Shown here one piece after another: positions 1 to 9,099 of a DNA stretch of 64,000 bases. The notes beneath the pieces are model-generated. The model was not told where the DNA came from. It did no database searches and was given only the letters and a program-made list of their open reading frames with translations. Source of the DNA: Labilibaculum sp. (GTDB lineage Bacteria > Bacteroidota > Bacteroidia > Bacteroidales > Marinifilaceae); the NCBI RefSeq assembly GCF_963664555.1, contig NZ_OY761461.1:186001-250000 (forward strand), written 5' to 3'. The position numbers and the translations under genes are program-made. Position 1 is the first letter of the stretch. Each line of letters begins with the position of its first letter.

Positions 1-943
1 GACTCGATGAAAATCCGTTGATATAATACTCCTGAGTGCACTCCCCTTCTGGCTCTAAAAAAAGTAAATGCTCTTGCTTCTCAGCAAAAGTCGACAATTT
101 AGATTCTATACTTGGACAATATCTTGGCCCAGTACTTTGAATTGTTCCATTGTACATTGGTGATTCTTCAAACCCTTCCCTAAGGTTATCGTGAACTTCC
201 AAATTTGTATACGTAATATAACATGGTCTCTGAGTAAGAATCCGATCTACATGATCTGTCAGATAAGAAAATTGATAAAATCCTTCTTCCCCATCCTGTC
301 TTTTCATTACTGAAAAATCAATACTTCTGCCATCTAAACGTGCAGGAGTTCCAGTTTTCATCCTCCCAACTTCAAAGCCAATACTTTTTAATTGTTCACT
401 AATTCCTACAGAAGCTGGTTCTGCTGTGCGACCTCCTTTTTCCTGCTTGCGGCCAATATGCATTAATCCGTTAAGGAAAGTTCCATTGGTTAGTATTACG
501 GATTTCGCAGTAATATCGATTCCCAATTTTGTAGTCACACCAACTGCTTTGCCATCCTCTATAATCACTTGTACAACGGCATCCTGCCACATGTCCAGAT
601 TATTTGTATTTTCAACGATTTTTCTCCATTCCGAAGAAAAAATCATTCTATCACATTGTGATCTTGGACTCCACATAGCAGGCCCTTTAGAGCGGTTAAG
701 CATTCGAAATTGAATGGATGAACGGTCGGTAACTATACCTGTATACCCCCCCAAAGCATCTAATTCACGAACAATTTGCCCCTTTGCAATTCCTCCAATA
801 GCTGGATTACATGACATTTGAGCAATTTTATTCATATCCATGGTAACCAAAAGAACCGAAGATCCAAGGTTTGCCGCAGCTGTTGCCGCCTCACATCCGG
901 CATGACCGGCACCCACTACTATAACATCATACTTTGGCAACAT
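1..943 (-). CDS. mnmG: tRNA uridine-5-carboxymethylaminomethyl modification enzyme MnmG (GidA), 3' end beyond window
   Basis: The reverse strand reads MLPKYDVIVVGAGHAGCEAA from an ATG at 943-941, the Rossmann FAD-binding start of MnmG (GxGxxG with AGHAGCEA). It continues through the family's CNPAIGG(I)AKG and FLNGL(M)HIGRKQ segments with no stop as far as base 1. About 314 of roughly 620 residues are present and the C-terminus lies off the left edge. MnmG works with MnmE in the cytoplasm to modify U34 of tRNAs reading NNA/NNG codons, using FAD and a folate. It follows ybeY on the same strand after about 147 non-coding bases. Identity is certain from sequence; only the length is incomplete. 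Confidence 0.97.
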   Translation of the reverse strand, partial: MLPKYDVIVVGAGHAGCEAATAAANLGSSVLLVTMDMNKIAQMSCNPAIGGIAKGQIVRELDALGGYTGIVTDRSSIQFRMLNRSKGPAMWSPRSQCDRMIFSSEWRKIVENTNNLDMWQDAVVQVIIEDGKAVGVTTKLGIDITAKSVILTNGTFLNGLMHIGRKQEKGGRTAEPASVGISEQLKSIGFEVGRMKTGTPARLDGRSIDFSVMKRQDGEEGFYQFSYLTDHVDRILTQRPCYITYTNLEVHDNLREGFEESPMYNGTIQSTGPRYCPSIESKLSTFAEKQEHLLFLEPEGECTQEYYINGFSSS

Positions 944-1090
944 ATAATAAAAAGATATTTATATTCGTTATTCTTATTTGTGTAAAGATAATTATTTTAT
1001 TTAAAAAACTGAAAACCAATAAACTAGCACAGACTCTACTATACTAATCATCTAGAATTCAAATCAATAAACTAAAAAAATTTCACAAAT

Positions 1091-1516
1091 TTAATCAATA
1101 TCGGAAAGTAATGCTAACGATTCGTCTTCCTTTTGGGTCATTATTTGCTGATCCTCATCAGTTTTATCATCAATGCCCATTAAATGTAGGACTCCATGAA
1201 TCATTACACGATGCAATTCCTGAAGGTATTCGCATCCATACTCTTTTGCATTATCAAGAACAGTATCAACACTTATAAATAAATCTCCTGATACAATATC
1301 AGTAACAGTATAATCAAAAGTAATGATATCCGTAAAATAATCGTGATTTAAGTATTCCCGATTCATCTCAAGCAGGTAATTATCAGAGCAGAAATAGTAA
1401 TTTATCTCTCCAATTTCGAAACCATTATTAACAACAACGCGATTGATCCATTCGCTTAAACGCTTCTGATCAATCGCGGGAATACTAGCTTCACACGTAT
1501 CGTAAGTAATCAACAT
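1091..1516 (-). CDS. ybeY: Endoribonuclease YbeY (rRNA maturation factor)
   Basis: A 141-residue protein with the UPF0054 metal motif near residues 106-116 (HGVLHLMGIDD). YbeY is a zinc-dependent RNase used in 16S rRNA 3' maturation and ribosome quality control. The first two His ligands of the usual HGxLHLxGYDH are present; the third position reads Asp, as I recall for many Bacteroidota homologues (KDKT or DDKT follows GI/GF). Length fits the family. The start at 1516 lies 2 bases after the stop of the upstream RsbW-like gene, so the two are almost certainly cotranscribed. Confidence 0.93.
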   Translation of the reverse strand: MLITYDTCEASIPAIDQKRLSEWINRVVVNNGFEIGEINYYFCSDNYLLEMNREYLNHDYFTDIITFDYTVTDIVSGDLFISVDTVLDNAKEYGCEYLQELHRVMIHGVLHLMGIDDKTDEDQQIMTQKEDESLALLSDID

Positions 1517-1518
1517 TT

Positions 1519-1926
1519 TTATCCAAAAATAAATTTCATTTCTACTATAGCACCATTCTCTCCAAATTCAATATCATCAGCCAGATGATTCATCAGAAAA
1601 ATTCCCCTTCCATGTGTTTTCTCCAGATTTTCAGGAAGCGTAGGGTCAGGTATATTTGAAAAATCGAATCCCTTGCCTTCATCCCACACAATGAAACTAA
1701 TCGATTCGTCATCAATATTATATTCAATTTTCACCTTTTTAGTAACGTCAAGTTGGTTGCCATGCAAGATAGCATTATTGACGGCTTCAATGAGGGCAAC
1801 TGAAATTTTCCCATAAATTTCAGAACTAAGGTTATGAGATGAAGAAATTTCATCTATAAGTTTTTCAACTCTACTTATATTCTCTAATTCGGATGGAAAG
1901 ATTAGTAATTTTTCTGATTTAGTCAT
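1519..1926 (-). CDS. RsbW/SpoIIAB-like ATP-binding anti-sigma regulatory protein
   Basis: A 135-residue single-domain GHKL ATPase. The N-box reads VALIEAVNNAILHGN (about residues 43-57), the G1 box VWDEGKGFD (about 79-87), and the G2 region HGRGIFLMNHLADD (about 104-117). This is the HATPase_c_2 fold of RsbW/SpoIIAB serine kinases. No partner anti-anti-sigma (STAS) gene is nearby, so its target is unknown. Its start overlaps the end of the DUF4175 gene by 8 bases and it precedes ybeY by 2 bases, indicating translational coupling in one operon. Family placement is firm; a true anti-sigma role is inferred only. Confidence 0.85.
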   Translation of the reverse strand: MTKSEKLLIFPSELENISRVEKLIDEISSSHNLSSEIYGKISVALIEAVNNAILHGNQLDVTKKVKIEYNIDDESISFIVWDEGKGFDFSNIPDPTLPENLEKTHGRGIFLMNHLADDIEFGENGAIVEMKFIFG

Positions 1927-4900
1927 TATTTATTTTGATCATGTAATCCAAATACAATTTATTATAGTAGTCAATCATTTTTACATAAGAGTCATCGAAA
2001 ACACCTTCGAAATCTGTTCGTATTCTTTTATACTCAAATATTTCTGTAGGGTTACTCAATTTAATTATATTTCCAGAATTACTTTCTCTTTTTTTATCAA
2101 AATCCATTTCTCTATGGGCATTTTCAGCTTCTAACAAACGGGAAATTATTCTGTTTTGCCTATTTATTGTATTCGAATTTATGGAAAAATTAGATATGTC
2201 TGATTGCGTTTGATCAATCATTTTCATTATTTCACGTAATATATTCTCGGTCTCATCTCCAACACCACCTTTCTGAAGAATTTCACTCAAATTTTGTTGA
2301 AACATTTCCTGTCTTTGTAAAAACTCACCTAATTTTTCTGTGGAATTATTTTTACCTTTTCCTGATTTCATTTCCTGAATCATCTCCTCCAACATCTTTT
2401 TTAAGGATTGCTGCTCCGATTGCATGCCTGAAAAAGATGGTTTTCCTCCTTTTTGATCACCAATTTGATCACCAGGCATGGCATTCGCCATTTGTTCCAT
2501 TAGCTGTTTTAATGCTTCAGAAAGAAACAACGATAATTCATTAATTTCCGTTAGTACTTTTTGTTGAGTAATATTCGCTTGAATTTTTCTTCTGTTATTG
2601 GCCTCTTCAAGAACCTGATCAAGATAATTACTAATATCAAAAATTCTTGTTCCAATTAAAGCAGCAACCTGAGGCGAGTGAGATGAAAGAGAAAACAAAG
2701 AGTCCTGAATGAGTAAATACTCTTCTTTTAATCCCCCCTGCTCTTCAATCATTTTAAAAAATAACGGATTTCGATAATCCACAGTTTTGTAATCTGTCAG
2801 TACGGCCTCCTGCTGAAATGAAAATTCCATTAGGTTATTCATCAAGCGAATTAAATTATCAATATCAACGGTAAGTTGTGCACTTACACTTTTTGAAAGA
2901 TTACTATTCAACTTTTGAGCAAGAGCTTTTTGTTTTTTAGAAGTTGCCTTCATATTTTTTGAAGCCTTAAAGTTTTGCCCTTCTTCTAAAAAAAAATTTG
3001 ATTCTTTCATCATCTCAGAAATCGACTGAAGTTCTTCAGACGGATTTTGAAATTGATACGGATCACTAATGCCTGAATTTTTTTCAAGAAGATTTTCGAG
3101 GTCTTTTTTCAAATCATCCCATTTTTGACTTTCCTCAACTTGCTGAGAATTCATTTTTTCCTCCTGCTTGCGCCCCAGGCCACTAATTTCCTCCTGAGTA
3201 TCCGCAATTTTATCAATTCTGCCGATGATTTGATTCATACGGGTCTCAATATCATATCGTTCCAACAAACTTAAGTTGCGATCCATTTGTTTCTGAAAAT
3301 CATCAAACGACAAGTTTAATTGGTTCCCAAGCTTATTTAAATCTTCCGATTTAAAATCTTCGGCTAATTTGCTAAATTCTTCAAATAATTTCTGCAACTC
3401 ATCGTCTATTACATTTTCAAGAAGCTTTTCAATTTGCTTTTGCTTTTCGATTAGTAAAGAATCTTTTTGTACCAAAGAATTTGACAACTGATCTTTTTTT
3501 GCATTCTCTTGCCTGATATTTTTTAGCAACTCATCCAATTGTTTCTTTTTAGAATCGATTTGCTGAAATATTTGTTGTTGTTGCCATTGGTCTCCGTTGC
3601 CATCCAACATATTTTTCTGAAGACGCTTTATATCTTCCTGTATGGATTGACTCAGATCAATACCTTTTTTGATCCGATCCGAGATACTATCCTGAATGTT
3701 TTTATTTAAATCGTACAACTGCTTCGAATCGGGAACTAATAACGAAAATTGCCGGGACCGGGACATTTTCGGCTTATTTATTCCGTCGTTATCGAAAACT
3801 TCGAAATAATATTGTACATGACTTCCTTCACCTACATCGACATTCTCAAAATCGAAGGCGTAATAGAACTCCTGAGAACTAATATTCCTATTTATATTTA
3901 TTGGAATGTAAACAGGTTCCTGATCATTGATCAGATAACAAAACCGTAATTTCGTAAATCCATAATCATCCTTTAAGATACCTTTAAAATAGTAAGCTTT
4001 AGCCAATAAAGTATCTTGTATGGTTGACACCTGAATCTGTGGATAAAGATCTGGTATTACATCAATCGTATAATTGGCAAAAAGCTGTTTTTTAAATTGC
4101 TCATTACTCACATAAATCTGGTATTTATTTTTCTGAAAGATCGTTTTTGAAAATAAAAATATATTGCCTTTATTTTTTGAATTGACTTGATTTAGAGAAT
4201 CATTGAAAACAACTTGAACTGAATTGGTATCTTCTCCCTCAATCGTCCATTCCAGTAAAGATCCTTCGGGGACACTAATATCCCCCAAATTTTGCTCTTT
4301 TCTTTCAGGTACATTTGTGTAAGATGGTGATTTTACGGAAAGCTCAAAAGACTTAATTTCAGGTTTAAATAAAAGTTCAAGCTGATAAGTTAATGATGTT
4401 ATTTTGCCGGCCTTTAAAAAGAAACTTACTTCTCTATTTACATTCCTGAAAAGGTAGCTAAAACTATTGCTTCCTATCTTTTTTAAAAGGAACTGATTCC
4501 CCTCAGAAATCAGATAGACATTAGCCGGCACATATTTACCTTCTGTTTGCACTTTCAGGCAGAAATCAAAGCCTCGAACCACTTTCATGGAATCTTGGTT
4601 TACTTTAAATTTAAAGTCGGCTGGGGCGATGTATTCCTTTCTGAAATGAACCAAACGATTCGCACTGCCGGAATACATATCCGGCAAGACAATATAAGTC
4701 CCCACAACTGCAATGAATACGATTACAAGGTATTTTAAATAGCTAAGATTCGATCTGAATGATATCGCTTTTCTAAAAGGAATCAATTGAATGGATTCCA
4801 TTCTTCGATTGATGCTGGCCATTAAAAGAGAGTCACCGGATGAATTACTTTTAGCTGACAGCTCGGTTAATTCCAATGTATTAATCAACCGATCCTGCAG

Positions 4901-5212
4901 ATCCGGAAAATATTGGGTAATGATAGCAATAGCCTGTCTGTAACTTATTCTTTTTCCAATTTGAAACAAACCAATTATGGGTAAAATAATTAGTTTCACA
5001 ATTATCAAAGAAAAAAACAGTACCGAAAAAATGGCGAGAAATGTTCGAACCGAAACTGAAAAATACAGTAAGTATTCTGTATATGAAACAATCAAGAAAT
5101 AGGACAAAATCAGAACAATACTCAAAAGCAAACCTCTTAGGAGCTGATTTTGGTAGTATTTTCGAATAAACCGATCTAATTTTCCGATAAAAATTTCCTG
5201 ACTAGAACCCAT
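1919..5212 (-). CDS. DUF4175 family large membrane-anchored coiled-coil protein
   Basis: A 1097-residue protein with hydrophobic segments near residues 26-46, 50-82 and 158-178. A beta-rich region follows (about 180-480), then a long Gln/Lys/Glu-rich helical region (about 490-1040) with coiled-coil character. This matches the architecture of the Bacteroidota DUF4175 family, whose function is unknown. The topology suggests a short cytoplasmic N-terminus and a large extracytoplasmic part. It lies between the EnvC-like gene (21 bases upstream) and the RsbW-like gene (8-base overlap), in a cluster dominated by envelope functions, so an envelope role is plausible. Family recognition is from memory of the architecture. 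Confidence 0.8.
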   Translation of the reverse strand: MGSSQEIFIGKLDRFIRKYYQNQLLRGLLLSIVLILSYFLIVSYTEYLLYFSVSVRTFLAIFSVLFFSLIIVKLIILPIIGLFQIGKRISYRQAIAIITQYFPDLQDRLINTLELTELSAKSNSSGDSLLMASINRRMESIQLIPFRKAISFRSNLSYLKYLVIVFIAVVGTYIVLPDMYSGSANRLVHFRKEYIAPADFKFKVNQDSMKVVRGFDFCLKVQTEGKYVPANVYLISEGNQFLLKKIGSNSFSYLFRNVNREVSFFLKAGKITSLTYQLELLFKPEIKSFELSVKSPSYTNVPERKEQNLGDISVPEGSLLEWTIEGEDTNSVQVVFNDSLNQVNSKNKGNIFLFSKTIFQKNKYQIYVSNEQFKKQLFANYTIDVIPDLYPQIQVSTIQDTLLAKAYYFKGILKDDYGFTKLRFCYLINDQEPVYIPININRNISSQEFYYAFDFENVDVGEGSHVQYYFEVFDNDGINKPKMSRSRQFSLLVPDSKQLYDLNKNIQDSISDRIKKGIDLSQSIQEDIKRLQKNMLDGNGDQWQQQQIFQQIDSKKKQLDELLKNIRQENAKKDQLSNSLVQKDSLLIEKQKQIEKLLENVIDDELQKLFEEFSKLAEDFKSEDLNKLGNQLNLSFDDFQKQMDRNLSLLERYDIETRMNQIIGRIDKIADTQEEISGLGRKQEEKMNSQQVEESQKWDDLKKDLENLLEKNSGISDPYQFQNPSEELQSISEMMKESNFFLEEGQNFKASKNMKATSKKQKALAQKLNSNLSKSVSAQLTVDIDNLIRLMNNLMEFSFQQEAVLTDYKTVDYRNPLFFKMIEEQGGLKEEYLLIQDSLFSLSSHSPQVAALIGTRIFDISNYLDQVLEEANNRRKIQANITQQKVLTEINELSLFLSEALKQLMEQMANAMPGDQIGDQKGGKPSFSGMQSEQQSLKKMLEEMIQEMKSGKGKNNSTEKLGEFLQRQEMFQQNLSEILQKGGVGDETENILREIMKMIDQTQSDISNFSINSNTINRQNRIISRLLEAENAHREMDFDKKRESNSGNIIKLSNPTEIFEYKRIRTDFEGVFDDSYVKMIDYYNKLYLDYMIKINND

Positions 5213-5233
5213 ACCAACTACTACGTAAAAGAG

Positions 5234-6460
5234 TTAATTCCGATACAGCCACAATGAAGGATCCAATTTCGTACTTCCTTTCCATAATTGGAATTTAAGA
5301 ACAGTTTGGCTTTGCGCCTGATCGGTATACACCTCGCCAATTTTTTCTTTGGACGAAACCGTGTCGCCTTTTTTTACACTAACCGAAGAAAGGTTTGAAT
5401 AAACAGAGAAAAACTCACCATGACGAATAATAATCACATTATTAAGACCCGGCATAGATAGGATGTGTGTGACTTCTCCTTTAAAAATAGAGCGACATTC
5501 GGCGTTGCTGTCAGTCGTAATATTTACACCATCATTTCGAACATTAACATGCTTAAGCACTGCATGTTTGTGTTCCCCAAATTTTTCAGATATAAAACCT
5601 GTTTTTGTAGGCCAGGGAAGCTTCCCCTTATTTTGATCAAATGATTCTGAAAGTATCTTTTCCTCCGGAGTTAAGCCAAATTTGCCTCCTCCCTTATTTT
5701 TCTTAGCCGCTAGTTTAGCCTGACTTTCGATGATTTTCTGAATTTCCCTTTCCAGCTTTTTAGTATACTGCTGTTGTTGTTTTAAATCATCCCTAAGCTG
5801 TTTCTCACGCTGCTTCAATTTTGAAATTATCTCAGATTGCTGGGATTTCTCTTGAGCTAAGCTCTGATTTTCCTTTGTTTTATCTGATAGCAAAACAACT
5901 TTTTCGCTCTTTGCCTTTTTCAAACGAAGTAAGCTTGCCTTCAGCGAATCTTTTTTGGAGCCAATCTGTTTGCCTTGTTCTTTGCTGTATTCCGAAAATT
6001 GCTGAAGATACTTGTATCGCTTGTAAGCTTGATTAAAATCCTTAGCTGACAATAAAAACATCAGTTTTTCATGCGAATTTCTTTGCTTGTACGCATATTG
6101 AATCAACTTTGCATACTGTTGCTTCAGCTTATTCAATTCATCTTCCAAGCCCTTTACATCCGCATTCATTTTACCAATCTGAGAATTGAGATAAGAAATT
6201 TCATTTTCAATGGACTCAATCAAAGCTTTTCTGGCCTTTATTCTTTGATTTAGAAGGTTTAATTGTCCCAATGTTACATTCTTATTCTTCAAAGTGTTGG
6301 TGAGAAGACTATTGGTGTACGCTATGTCTTTAGCATTCTGCTCTTTTCTTTTCTTAAGAGTAGAAATATCATGCTGAGAAAAAGCATCTGCTGATGATAT
6401 AACCAGAAGAGCAATTACTATATAAAATATTTTAATAAATGTTAATTTGCTAAATCCCAT
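5234..6460 (-). CDS. EnvC-like murein hydrolase activator with degenerate LytM (M23) domain
   Basis: About 408 residues: a signal peptide (from MGFSKLTFIKIF to about SSADAFS), a long coiled coil (about 35-265), and a C-terminal LytM/M23-like domain. The metal-binding positions are lost. The HxxxD site reads NDGVNI, the HGxxxxTxYxHL segment reads HGEFFSVYSNL, and the terminal HxH reads LKF. That loss is typical of EnvC, which activates amidases and does not cut peptidoglycan itself. I start at the ATG at 6460 because the longer reading frame to 6526 would overlap the upstream gene, and the signal peptide begins here. It sits 7 bases after the DUF4292 gene. Confidence 0.86.
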   Translation of the reverse strand: MGFSKLTFIKIFYIVIALLVISSADAFSQHDISTLKKRKEQNAKDIAYTNSLLTNTLKNKNVTLGQLNLLNQRIKARKALIESIENEISYLNSQIGKMNADVKGLEDELNKLKQQYAKLIQYAYKQRNSHEKLMFLLSAKDFNQAYKRYKYLQQFSEYSKEQGKQIGSKKDSLKASLLRLKKAKSEKVVLLSDKTKENQSLAQEKSQQSEIISKLKQREKQLRDDLKQQQQYTKKLEREIQKIIESQAKLAAKKNKGGGKFGLTPEEKILSESFDQNKGKLPWPTKTGFISEKFGEHKHAVLKHVNVRNDGVNITTDSNAECRSIFKGEVTHILSMPGLNNVIIIRHGEFFSVYSNLSSVSVKKGDTVSSKEKIGEVYTDQAQSQTVLKFQLWKGSTKLDPSLWLYRN

Positions 6461-6467
6461 AGTGGTT

Positions 6468-7331
6468 TTATGGATAAATTTGATCGTATTTGTCAGGTAT
6501 TGTAAACGAAAAGCGCAGATCTTCACTAAATGTTATCTTATTAAATTTAATGTTACAAGATAATAAATGTTTTGGATCCTTTACTTCAAAAGCCAATCGT
6601 TTGGGGAACTTCCTGTTTTCAAAAACAGTGAAATCCCGATACTTAATAGTTATGTCTCTCGCAGCATCAAATTCTTTTACCAATATATCTGTAATCCTCA
6701 TTAAAGAAGGATCAATATCTACTCTTTGATAGTTAAACCTATTTAATTTTTCCAGCTTATCCTTCTTTAATTTTCGATCAATCTTTCTCGCTTTGTCAGA
6801 TATAAAAACATACTTGTTGTCAATTATTTTTCCATCAAAAGATCGAATAAAAGCCTTTTCTTTCTCTTCGTTATCAATTTTAAAAATTGAATTGGTAAGG
6901 ATGCTCTGGAAAGAATAAAAATCCAAATCCATATTTAGTTTATCCGAAAAGAACCCAAAGTCATCAATAAAATAAGTTTTCTTAAGCCGATCGATCATTT
7001 TTACAGAATCTGGTGTAATGAGCAGTCGGGCTACCGGTATCCCTACAGAGGCAGTAATATCAATCCAAATAATACTATCCTTTTCTATTTTAATAGAACC
7101 TTTAAAACTTTTGCTTATTCCATCAACCGAAAAGCTTGCCGAAAAGCGTTTTACGTATATACTCTGATAATTTAAACTGCTGTCTATTAATCCGTTATAT
7201 AGCTTATTGTCTGATATTGGCTTTGCCTTCTCAACACCTAACTCATAAAATGATTTACAGGAAAACTGAAAAAGGGCAATGATAACGATCAGAACCCTTA
7301 AAACAATTTTTGAATATTTTCTATTGTTCAT
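6468..7331 (-). CDS. DUF4292 family lipoprotein
   Basis: A 287-residue protein with an N-terminal hydrophobic stretch ending in a lipobox-like FQFSC (Cys25), so probably an outer-membrane lipoprotein. The body (SVGIPVARLLITPDSVKMID, then Phe/Asp-rich beta strands) matches Bacteroidota DUF4292 proteins, which resemble LolB/LppX-type lipid-handling beta folds. Its start overlaps the end of the TPR gene by 11 bases and it is followed 7 bases later by the EnvC-like gene. The order TPR protein, DUF4292, M23-like protein is recurrent in Bacteroidota as I recall it, and suggests an envelope-assembly module. Biochemical function is not established. Confidence 0.82.
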   Translation of the reverse strand: MNNRKYSKIVLRVLIVIIALFQFSCKSFYELGVEKAKPISDNKLYNGLIDSSLNYQSIYVKRFSASFSVDGISKSFKGSIKIEKDSIIWIDITASVGIPVARLLITPDSVKMIDRLKKTYFIDDFGFFSDKLNMDLDFYSFQSILTNSIFKIDNEEKEKAFIRSFDGKIIDNKYVFISDKARKIDRKLKKDKLEKLNRFNYQRVDIDPSLMRITDILVKEFDAARDITIKYRDFTVFENRKFPKRLAFEVKDPKHLLSCNIKFNKITFSEDLRFSFTIPDKYDQIYP

Positions 7332-9093
7332 TTTGTTTCTTCTCTTCAGGAATACTTCCTGTCTTTATTTTTTCTGCCAAATACTCTGAACCTTCGCCAA
7401 TTTCAACTGCCTTTTTCCATTCTGAAAGAGCCTTTTCCGTATCGCCTAAACGAAAAAGAATATCTCCGTAATGTTCGACAATTACAGCCGATTCTCCACC
7501 TCCGAATTCCATAGCTTTTTCCAAAATATTTTTAGCATCTTGATATTCTCCCATTTGGTATAAAACCCATCCATGAGTATCCAGATAAGTAGAATTTTCT
7601 GCTTCGAGTTTAATGCAAAGAGAACTCATTTTTTTTGCTTTTTCAAGCTCTAGACCTTTAACTGACAAATAATAGCTGTAATTGTTTAACACGATCACAT
7701 TTTGCGGTTCGAACAATAAGACCTCATCATAAGCTTTAAATGCTTTTTCTGCGTCGCCCATTTGATAGTAGGCATCCCCTAAATAAGTCTGAAACTGAAC
7801 CCGTAACTTAACATTTTCACCGATATAAGAAAAACCCTCTTCCAATGTTTCAATTGCGGCATTGTACTCCTGCTTTTGAGCTGCCGCAACCCCTTTAAAA
7901 ATATATAAAATAGGTTGAGTCGGGAAATATTTTAATGCCTCCGAACTTTCATTAAACATACTTTCAAAGTCCAACATTTCATTGTCTATCAAAAGCAATT
8001 CTTCCCAAACTACATAATTTGTTTTTTCCTCTTCAAGCACTTTCCTTAAGTGATATCGTGCGCCTTCATTATCTTTTCTTTTTCTAAGAAAATCAGCATA
8101 AAGTGCATGTACTCTTACTTGTCCCGGATGAACTTCAACCAATATGTCCAATAATTCTTTCAAATATTCATCAGACATGCCTTCTTTATTTCCATTCATC
8201 AGAATGGAAATTAAAAATTGAATTTTCTGATCCGCTTCAATTTCTGAATTGCTGAAAGCCTTTGTAAGGGAAGCATTACTTTTTTCAATTTCGCCTTTTC
8301 TTCGATAAAAATCCGCTAAATAAAAATGAACCAAACCATTTTCCGGATCAATTTTCAATATCTTTTCGTACTGTTCAAAAGCTTTATCTTCATCTTTGTC
8401 TTCCATATACAGATCGGCTAACATTCCATAGAAATCAGCCCGGTAAGGATTCTTTTTTATCAGTTTCTGAATTTCGGAATAGGCCATTTTTCGGTTCCCT
8501 GCCGCAAGATATAAACGCTCTTTTTCCAAAGAAATTCCTTCCTGTATTCCTACCTTTTTCTCTAAACGATTATAGACTTCTATGGCTTCGCCAAACTTTT
8601 CTACGGAGGCAAATATCGCAGCTTGCAAATAATAAAAATCGTTTCGTTCCGGATGCAGTTTCACCAATTCATTATACACAGCACAAGCCTGATCCATCAT
8701 CCCCTTTTTCTGGTAAATATTTGCAAGCTGAATTTGGTACCAAATATTTAACGGCTGTAATGAAACGGCAGCTCTGGAAAGTTCCAGGGCACTACCGAAA
8801 TCTTCTTGACTCATATAAATATTCGCCAATTCGTAACGTACAACAGCGCTCGATGGATCAATTTTAAGGCAGGTTGCATACAAAGAAAGCCCTTTATCCA
8901 ACTCCTGCAGCAAAACAGCCTTTGTTGCCTCCGTAAAGGCAAAATCAAACTCTAATTTTTGCGCCTCTGTCAACTTTACTTCTTTCTGTACTATCTCTTT
9001 TTTAGGCATTGGCGCAATTCCCCCTGCTAACAAAGAGCCCGACACCAAACAACCAATAAGAACTGCCAAACAAAATTTACATCCCACCTTCAT
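7321..9093 (-). CDS. Exported tetratricopeptide-repeat protein
   Basis: A 590-residue protein with a signal peptide (hydrophobic LAVLIGCLVSGSLLAGG) followed by about a dozen TPR-like 34-residue units from about residue 45 to 570, for example the unit around AVVRYELANIYMSQEDFGSA. The repeats fill nearly the whole protein, so it is likely a periplasmic scaffold. There is no catalytic domain. The start lies 6 bases after the nucleotidyltransferase stop, and the end overlaps the DUF4292 start, so all three are one transcription unit. The partner is unknown. Confidence 0.85.
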   Translation of the reverse strand: MKVGCKFCLAVLIGCLVSGSLLAGGIAPMPKKEIVQKEVKLTEAQKLEFDFAFTEATKAVLLQELDKGLSLYATCLKIDPSSAVVRYELANIYMSQEDFGSALELSRAAVSLQPLNIWYQIQLANIYQKKGMMDQACAVYNELVKLHPERNDFYYLQAAIFASVEKFGEAIEVYNRLEKKVGIQEGISLEKERLYLAAGNRKMAYSEIQKLIKKNPYRADFYGMLADLYMEDKDEDKAFEQYEKILKIDPENGLVHFYLADFYRRKGEIEKSNASLTKAFSNSEIEADQKIQFLISILMNGNKEGMSDEYLKELLDILVEVHPGQVRVHALYADFLRKRKDNEGARYHLRKVLEEEKTNYVVWEELLLIDNEMLDFESMFNESSEALKYFPTQPILYIFKGVAAAQKQEYNAAIETLEEGFSYIGENVKLRVQFQTYLGDAYYQMGDAEKAFKAYDEVLLFEPQNVIVLNNYSYYLSVKGLELEKAKKMSSLCIKLEAENSTYLDTHGWVLYQMGEYQDAKNILEKAMEFGGGESAVIVEHYGDILFRLGDTEKALSEWKKAVEIGEGSEYLAEKIKTGSIPEEKKQNEQ

Positions 9094-9099
9094 CTATCT

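Noticed and set aside
426..713. Plus-strand frame within mnmG
   Set aside because: It is an antisense shadow of the MnmG coding sequence, which is clear on the minus strand.
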